Shown here one piece after another: positions 15,113 through 18,242 of a stretch of DNA of 18,242 nucleotides. Every line of letters begins with the position of its first letter. Positions within the stretch are counted from its first letter, which is position 1. The translations under genes and the position numbers were made by a program. This DNA comes from Firmicutes bacterium UBA6132. Its GTDB lineage: Bacteria; Bacillota_A; Clostridia; Tissierellales; Sedimentibacteraceae. The notes beneath the pieces were generated by a model. That model searched no databases. It saw only the letters and a list, made by a program, of their open reading frames with translations, and was not told the origin of the DNA. Location: positions 1-18,242 of the forward strand of contig DIVM01000065.1 in the NCBI GenBank assembly GCA_002435835.1. Direction: 5' to 3'.

Positions 15113-15215
15113 TATGTATTTTTATATTAATTGTATCAAACAAATAAGACAAACATATGTCTTAGCAAAAATTTCATATTATTATAATTATCGGCATAAT
15201 TTAAAATATGTTTAG
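14141..15215. repeat. Long direct repeat, copy B (WYL gene and its promoter)
   Basis: This is the partner of 3566-4638 in the same orientation. It includes the promoter, the palindromic box and the shared end AATTTAAAATATGTTTAG. Recombination between the copies would delete about 10.6 kb carrying the kinase operon, methyltransferase, flavoprotein and TetR genes. Confidence 0.9.
15130..15161 (-). promoter_or_regulatory. WYL-B promoter with palindromic box variant
   Basis: On the minus strand TACAAT (15135-15130) is the -10. The box GACAAACATATGTC (15148-15161) begins exactly 12 bases upstream, as in copy A. The flanks (AA before, TTA then AAAAA after) also agree with the other copies. Confidence 0.6.
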
Positions 15216-15270
15216 TTGTTCAGCGATTTTGCTAATGCAATATTATAAAAATTAATTAGTAAAATTTCTT

Positions 15271-16062
15271 TTACACAATTAAGTTAACCACTTTTCTATA
15301 TGATGTTATTCTATTTCTTCCATCAATTTTTGAATTATATAAAGCAGCATCTGCACATTTACTAAACTCAGCAATATTCATATCATTCTGCCATTCAGCA
15401 ATTCCCACACTTATCGTAGCGTTAATAAATTTTATATCATTTTCATATAAAATTAATGGGCACTCTTTTAGTTTATCAATAATTCTTTCCCCAATCAATT
15501 TTGCCTGTTCCTCATTTGCATCAGGTAAAATAACTACAAATTCATCTCCTCCAAAGCGACAACAAATATCAAATACTCTCGTATTGGTTTTTATGATTTT
15601 AGATACATGTTTCAAAACTTTATCACCTACAATATGCCCATATTTATCATTGATTTGTTTAAATGAATCAACGTCTATCATCATAAGAGACAATGGTCTT
15701 TTAGTAATCCTAACTTCTTTTATATTCCCCTTTATTTTAATGTCATAAAATCGCTTACTATTGATTTCTGTCAAATAATCCACATATAGAGCTGTAAAAT
15801 TATCAGTTGCTAATTTATATAATATTAATGTAGGCAGCAATATTACTGATTCAATCGCAATAATGATAGCTTGTTTAATATTCATAATAATGACATTTAT
15901 ATTTTCTGCATTTACAACTATAGTCAAAGTATTTTCCAACAAACCATTCAATATAGTATTTTTAATATAGGAATATAAAGAACAACCTATCAAAGATATA
16001 AATACTGTTAATATTAAAAAAATTCTCAATATAATGTATAGTTTATAATTTTTACGTTTCAT
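15271..16062 (-). CDS. Membrane-bound diguanylate cyclase (GGDEF)
   Basis: The product has 263 residues. Two hydrophobic segments (about 8-30 and 64-84) flank a short external loop of about 35 residues, too small for a classical sensor domain. The GGDEF domain (about 92-255) begins VDYLTEINSKRFYD, a degenerate form of DxLTGLxNRR. It contains MMIDVDSFKQINDKYGH, intact GGDEF (171-175), and an RxxD inhibitory site (Arg162, Asp165) five residues before it. It therefore should make cyclic di-GMP with product inhibition. The ribosome binding site is weak (AAAGGTTGG). Its promoter region carries the same palindromic box as both WYL genes, so it is probably in the WYL regulon. It has no counterpart in module A. 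Confidence 0.92.
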   Translation of the reverse strand: MKRKNYKLYIILRIFLILTVFISLIGCSLYSYIKNTILNGLLENTLTIVVNAENINVIIMNIKQAIIIAIESVILLPTLILYKLATDNFTALYVDYLTEINSKRFYDIKIKGNIKEVRITKRPLSLMMIDVDSFKQINDKYGHIVGDKVLKHVSKIIKTNTRVFDICCRFGGDEFVVILPDANEEQAKLIGERIIDKLKECPLILYENDIKFINATISVGIAEWQNDMNIAEFSKCADAALYNSKIDGRNRITSYRKVVNLIV

Positions 16063-16098
16063 AATATTTTACCAACCTTTAATTTTATTTATAAAACA

Positions 16099-16130
16099 AT
16101 TTTAGCATTGCCACAAGACATATGTATGTC
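16099..16130 (-). promoter_or_regulatory. Diguanylate cyclase promoter with palindromic box
   Basis: The box GACATATGTATGTC (16117-16130) is identical to that of WYL-A. A -10-like TAAAAT (minus strand, 16104-16099) follows after the same 12-bp gap as at both WYL promoters. It lies about 40 bases upstream of the cyclase start codon, within element E1. Confidence 0.6.
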
Positions 16131-16202
16131 CTATAAAAATTTTATTTTATAAAACAATAAAGAAGCCGACCTTAATAGCAATAAAACTACCAAGATCGGC
16201 TT
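16111..16202 (-). repeat. Conserved element E1, copy B
   Basis: This is the counterpart of 4682-4768. It holds the intact palindromic box and a hairpin with arms AAGCCGA...TCGGCTT (16163-16202), including the conserved inner CTACC / AATAG arm. On the minus strand the hairpin is followed by TTTATTGTTTT, so it can act as a second terminator behind E2, insulating the box promoter from upstream transcription. Confidence 0.75.
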
Positions 16203-16236
16203 CAATAAATTATTTATATTCATTTTTAACTTCCAT

Positions 16237-16305
16237 TTAAAACAGGGATAAATCTTTTGTAAAAGATTTATCCCTTAAATACTTACTCCTGAAAATTCAT
16301 TATAA
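16237..16305 (-). terminator. Conserved hairpin E2, copy B: terminator of the Abi_2/HEPN gene
   Basis: GGGATAAATCTTTT and AAAAGATTTATCCC (16245-16274) are perfect 14-base arms. A short CTGTTTTAAAT tail follows on the minus strand. The match with 5054-5123 continues through the flank to 16305 and stops 5 bases from the stop codon of the upstream gene. Confidence 0.8.
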
Positions 16306-16309
16306 TACT

Positions 16310-17239
16310 TTATATTTTTTTCCAATTTTCTGGGAACCCCATCAAACTTAATATCTCTGTTATTTCAACTGTATGTATTTTCTGCTCAAGTTTTGCAATT
16401 CTCTCATTAATTTGTAAAATTGTATCTGTTACATCGTCTTCTATTAGTAATTCTTTTAAACAAATTAACAAAGCAAATACATCATTAATACCATGAATAT
16501 ACTTACCATTTGTGTCTTTAGTTATGCTAAGTTGATTATGTATATTGCCTGCTACGATATCTAATCCATTTAGCTTTGTATTATATAATCTCTCATCATG
16601 AGCGCATATATTTCTAAATACAGACATTAATTTCAAATAGCTTTTTAATACATTTTCCTGAACTGTAAATTCTTTAGCTATAGCATGCCTATCTTGCAAT
16701 TTTAAAACACCATAGAATTTACTGATATTTCCAAATGTTAGTACATTTACTAATACCCAAAGAGGAACATATCCGTATTCTGTAATGTAATGTGTAACTG
16801 CATTATGCTTACCTATTTGATCTGATACAGATTTTTGTAATGTCGAAATAACTTGCATAACATTTTGCGACTTTTTTACAATTTTATTATGCGGTTCAAA
16901 GTTTTCTATTTTTAAATAATTATCATGTCCATATTTTTCAGAAAATCTATATGAGATAACCGATTTTAGATAATTTTCAACTTTTAATAATTTTCTAAGA
17001 AATATAAACCGAAGTTCTCTATCAAATTCGTATAATGCATAAATTTCCTTAAAATTAGTACCACTTTTATATTTTTCATCTTGCTCTTTATTATCTAAAA
17101 AGAGATCCTTATAGCCATTTATCACATTATAATAGTTTTCTTTCTTTAATATATCTTTTGCTTCATCATTAACAATAAGTCCACGCGAACGTAGAATTTC
17201 TATTTGTTCTTCATAAGATTTAAATACCTTATCTGCCAT
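16310..17239 (-). CDS. Abi_2-family (AbiD/AbiF-like) HEPN protein
   Basis: The product has 309 residues. I chose the ATG at 17239 because GGGGGA lies 7 bases upstream; the frame is open for 25 more codons but they lie in the leader. The N-terminal part shows the Abi_2 pattern: SYEEQIEILRSRGLIV (8-23), ENYYNVINGYKDLFL (34-48), FKEIYALYEFDRELRFIFLRKLLKVE (63-88), FSEKYG (99-104), YVPLWVLVNVLTFGNIS (157-173). RNICAH (Arg209-His214) is the RxxxxH of HEPN ribonucleases. Abi_2 members include abortive-infection proteins of lactococcal plasmids, so a phage-triggered RNA-cleaving toxin is the likely role. A toxin of this kind needs restraint; no protein antitoxin is adjacent, so control may lie in the structured leader, the palindrome in its promoter, or an RNA. 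Not WYL-B controlled as far as its promoter shows. Confidence 0.9.
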   Translation of the reverse strand: MADKVFKSYEEQIEILRSRGLIVNDEAKDILKKENYYNVINGYKDLFLDNKEQDEKYKSGTNFKEIYALYEFDRELRFIFLRKLLKVENYLKSVISYRFSEKYGHDNYLKIENFEPHNKIVKKSQNVMQVISTLQKSVSDQIGKHNAVTHYITEYGYVPLWVLVNVLTFGNISKFYGVLKLQDRHAIAKEFTVQENVLKSYLKLMSVFRNICAHDERLYNTKLNGLDIVAGNIHNQLSITKDTNGKYIHGINDVFALLICLKELLIEDDVTDTILQINERIAKLEQKIHTVEITEILSLMGFPENWKKI

Positions 17240-17269
17240 AGCGTGTCCCCCAATTAATATATAATAAAG

Positions 17270-17296
17270 GCCCTGGCTCTCAAGGAACACCAAGGC
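17270..17296 (-). promoter_or_regulatory. Leader hairpin of the Abi_2/HEPN gene
   Basis: In the predicted leader RNA, GCCTTGG (17296-17290) pairs with CCAGGGC (17276-17270), 7 bp with one G-U, around a 13-base loop. It is a GC-rich island in A+T-rich DNA and lies 20-30 bases before the ribosome binding site. It could control translation or be part of a small RNA. Confidence 0.5.
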
Positions 17297-17326
17297 ACTG
17301 ATCAACAATGTCATACTTTTTATTAA

Positions 17327-17355
17327 ATTATAACATATTGACTTAAAAAGTCAAT
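17327..17355 (-). promoter_or_regulatory. Abi_2/HEPN promoter with overlapping palindrome
   Basis: On the minus strand TTGACT (17354-17349), 16 bases, TATAAT (17332-17327) form a good promoter. A palindrome with 8-base arms, ATTGACTT-AAA-AAGTCAAT (17337-17355), covers the -35 and most of the spacer. Binding there would block transcription, so this looks like a repressor operator. It differs from the WYL box. Confidence 0.75.
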
Positions 17356-17530
17356 AATTAAATTTAATTTTTCTGACATATATAGTATATGCACAATTAT
17401 AATAAAAATTACACCACTTAATATTTAAGAGCTTATATAAATCAAACAACAATCAATGCCATAATTCACTGTATAGGATTTACAAGATACTAATCATTTG
17501 CATGGTATGTATTTTTTATAATTCTTTTAA

Positions 17531-17695
17531 CTAAGATTCAGCAGCTACAGCTTCTTTAAGTACCTGATTCTTAATCAACTAATCGTACATAGCATATGTT
17601 GTCACAACATATTACTATAATTCCGCCGCCCATATATTCCATTTTTAGAAGATCGTCTTTTAAATCTAAAATTCGTTAAGTGATAGCACGGCCAG
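17531..17695 (-). pseudogene. Possible decayed coding remnant, family unknown
   Basis: The minus strand reads RILDLKDDLLKMEYMGGG in one frame (about 17690-17620). In another frame it continues VVTTYAMYD, stop, LIKNQVLKEAVAAES, stop (to 17531). The amino-acid make-up is protein-like and the frame change plus internal stop suggest decay. I do not recognise the family. Confidence 0.3.
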
Positions 17696-18058
17696 CCTTA
17701 ATTAATACGCAATTTAATTATTTTACGAACAAACTTAGTGACTCATAAGGATTATTATACGTCTTAAAATTTATTGACTACTGTTAGGAATATAATATGA
17801 GTTTTAATATAACTGTTTATAATTTAAATAGAACTTACGACGCATAAGTCAAATTATACGCAAAAATAACTTATTAACTTAAGGACAGGCACCGCAAGAC
17901 CCTAAGACCCTAATTCTGATATAGCGCATTTACAACAGCTTTTTCGATTGCTGCATATGGGTAATTAAGTCACCGTTCTCATTCAAATTTTATTTAAATA
18001 TATTCAATACAATTCCCCTGTTAGTGCTATATAGTTGTAGATAGTCTATTTCTATAAA

Positions 18059-18128
18059 GACCAATTGTATAAATATAAGATAAAACGTAAAAGTCAATTG
18101 CATAAAGTGGCAGTCAAATTGCATTAAT
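18059..18128. repeat. Three imperfect direct repeats, possible insertion-sequence end
   Basis: GACCAATTGTATAAA (18059-18073), AGTCAATTGCATAAAG (18092-18107) and AGTCAAATTGCATTAAT (18112-18128) share GTCAAxTTGCATxAA. Multiple short repeats near a terminus, with GTGGCAGTCAAATTGCAT wording, recall the transposase-binding repeats at ends of IS21-type elements. No transposase gene is in the window, so it would be a solitary end or the edge of an element beyond 18242. Confidence 0.35.
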
Positions 18129-18242
18129 CGGAAAATAATTCCAAAAATACCCGAGAAGATCTTTAATTACTGTTCAAATTTAAGCGATAAGCCCAATTCA
18201 GTAAAATGTACAGATATTTATGCAGGATGATAAATTATAATT

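Larger units (their letters stand above)
17356..18242. other. Gene-free decayed region
   Basis: About 890 bases without a credible intact gene on either strand. It contains a possible coding remnant (17531-17695), a tandem 8-bp repeat AAGACCCT x2 (17896-17911) next to GGACAGGCACC, and three related short repeats near the right end. Stop codons are frequent in all frames I read. It has the look of old mobile-element or phage debris. Confidence 0.5.

Noticed and set aside
17356..18242. CRISPR array or tRNA in the gene-free right end
   Set aside because: The three short repeats are imperfect and unevenly spaced (33 and 20 bases), and no cloverleaf could be drawn.

Overview
The window looks like a chromosomal segment of a low-GC, anaerobic member of the Bacillota (Clostridia-like). 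The grounds are strongly A+T-rich DNA, AGGAGG-type ribosome binding sites, sigma-A style promoters, a lipoprotein flavin reductase of the anaerobic-respiration type, and multidomain cyclic-di-GMP proteins. The species cannot be named from sequence alone. Nearly all genes lie on the minus strand; the only confident plus-strand gene is the flavoprotein at 11075-13033. Decayed gene pieces and duplicated segments mark the region as accessory and rearranged.

Layout. 1-254: a duplicated scrap of a methyltransferase gene fused to a frameshifted cysteine-motif remnant. 483-3425: a compact minus-strand cassette of three genes: a YkgJ-type cysteine cluster protein, a 539-residue protein with an N-terminal soluble domain and glycine-rich hydrophobic segments, and a 334-residue glycine-rich membrane-type protein. 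A WYL regulator (WYL-A, 3548-4537) lies just upstream of them. 5133-9360: a two-gene signalling operon, made of a hybrid histidine kinase with an extracytoplasmic solute-binding sensor and a REC-PAS-GGDEF-HD-GYP response regulator. 9802-10476: the intact methyltransferase. 10689-10848: a dead 3' end of a nucleotide-sugar epimerase gene. 11075-13033 and 13086-13772: a secreted FMN/FAD reductase convergent with a TetR regulator, with a shared terminator between them. 13815-14106: two gene scraps. 14123-15112: WYL-B, about 89% identical to WYL-A. 15271-16062: a membrane diguanylate cyclase. 16310-17239: an Abi_2/HEPN protein. 17356-18242: gene-free decayed DNA.

The most interesting pattern is a repeated module read on the minus strand: cargo gene, conserved hairpin E2, conserved hairpin E1, palindromic box, [diguanylate cyclase in one copy], palindromic box, WYL regulator. 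The box is GACATATGTATGTC or close variants. It occurs four times, and three of these sit exactly 12 bp upstream of a -10-like hexamer, before WYL-A, WYL-B and the diguanylate cyclase. Module A lacks the cyclase but keeps a degenerate box where its promoter would be. The homology stops within a few bases of stop codons of unrelated cargo genes, which suggests cassette exchange. My inference is a defence- or stress-island module in which WYL regulators control exchangeable cargo: the three-gene cassette on one side, the HEPN protein on the other. The function of the three-gene cassette is unknown to me and it is the best candidate here for an undescribed system.
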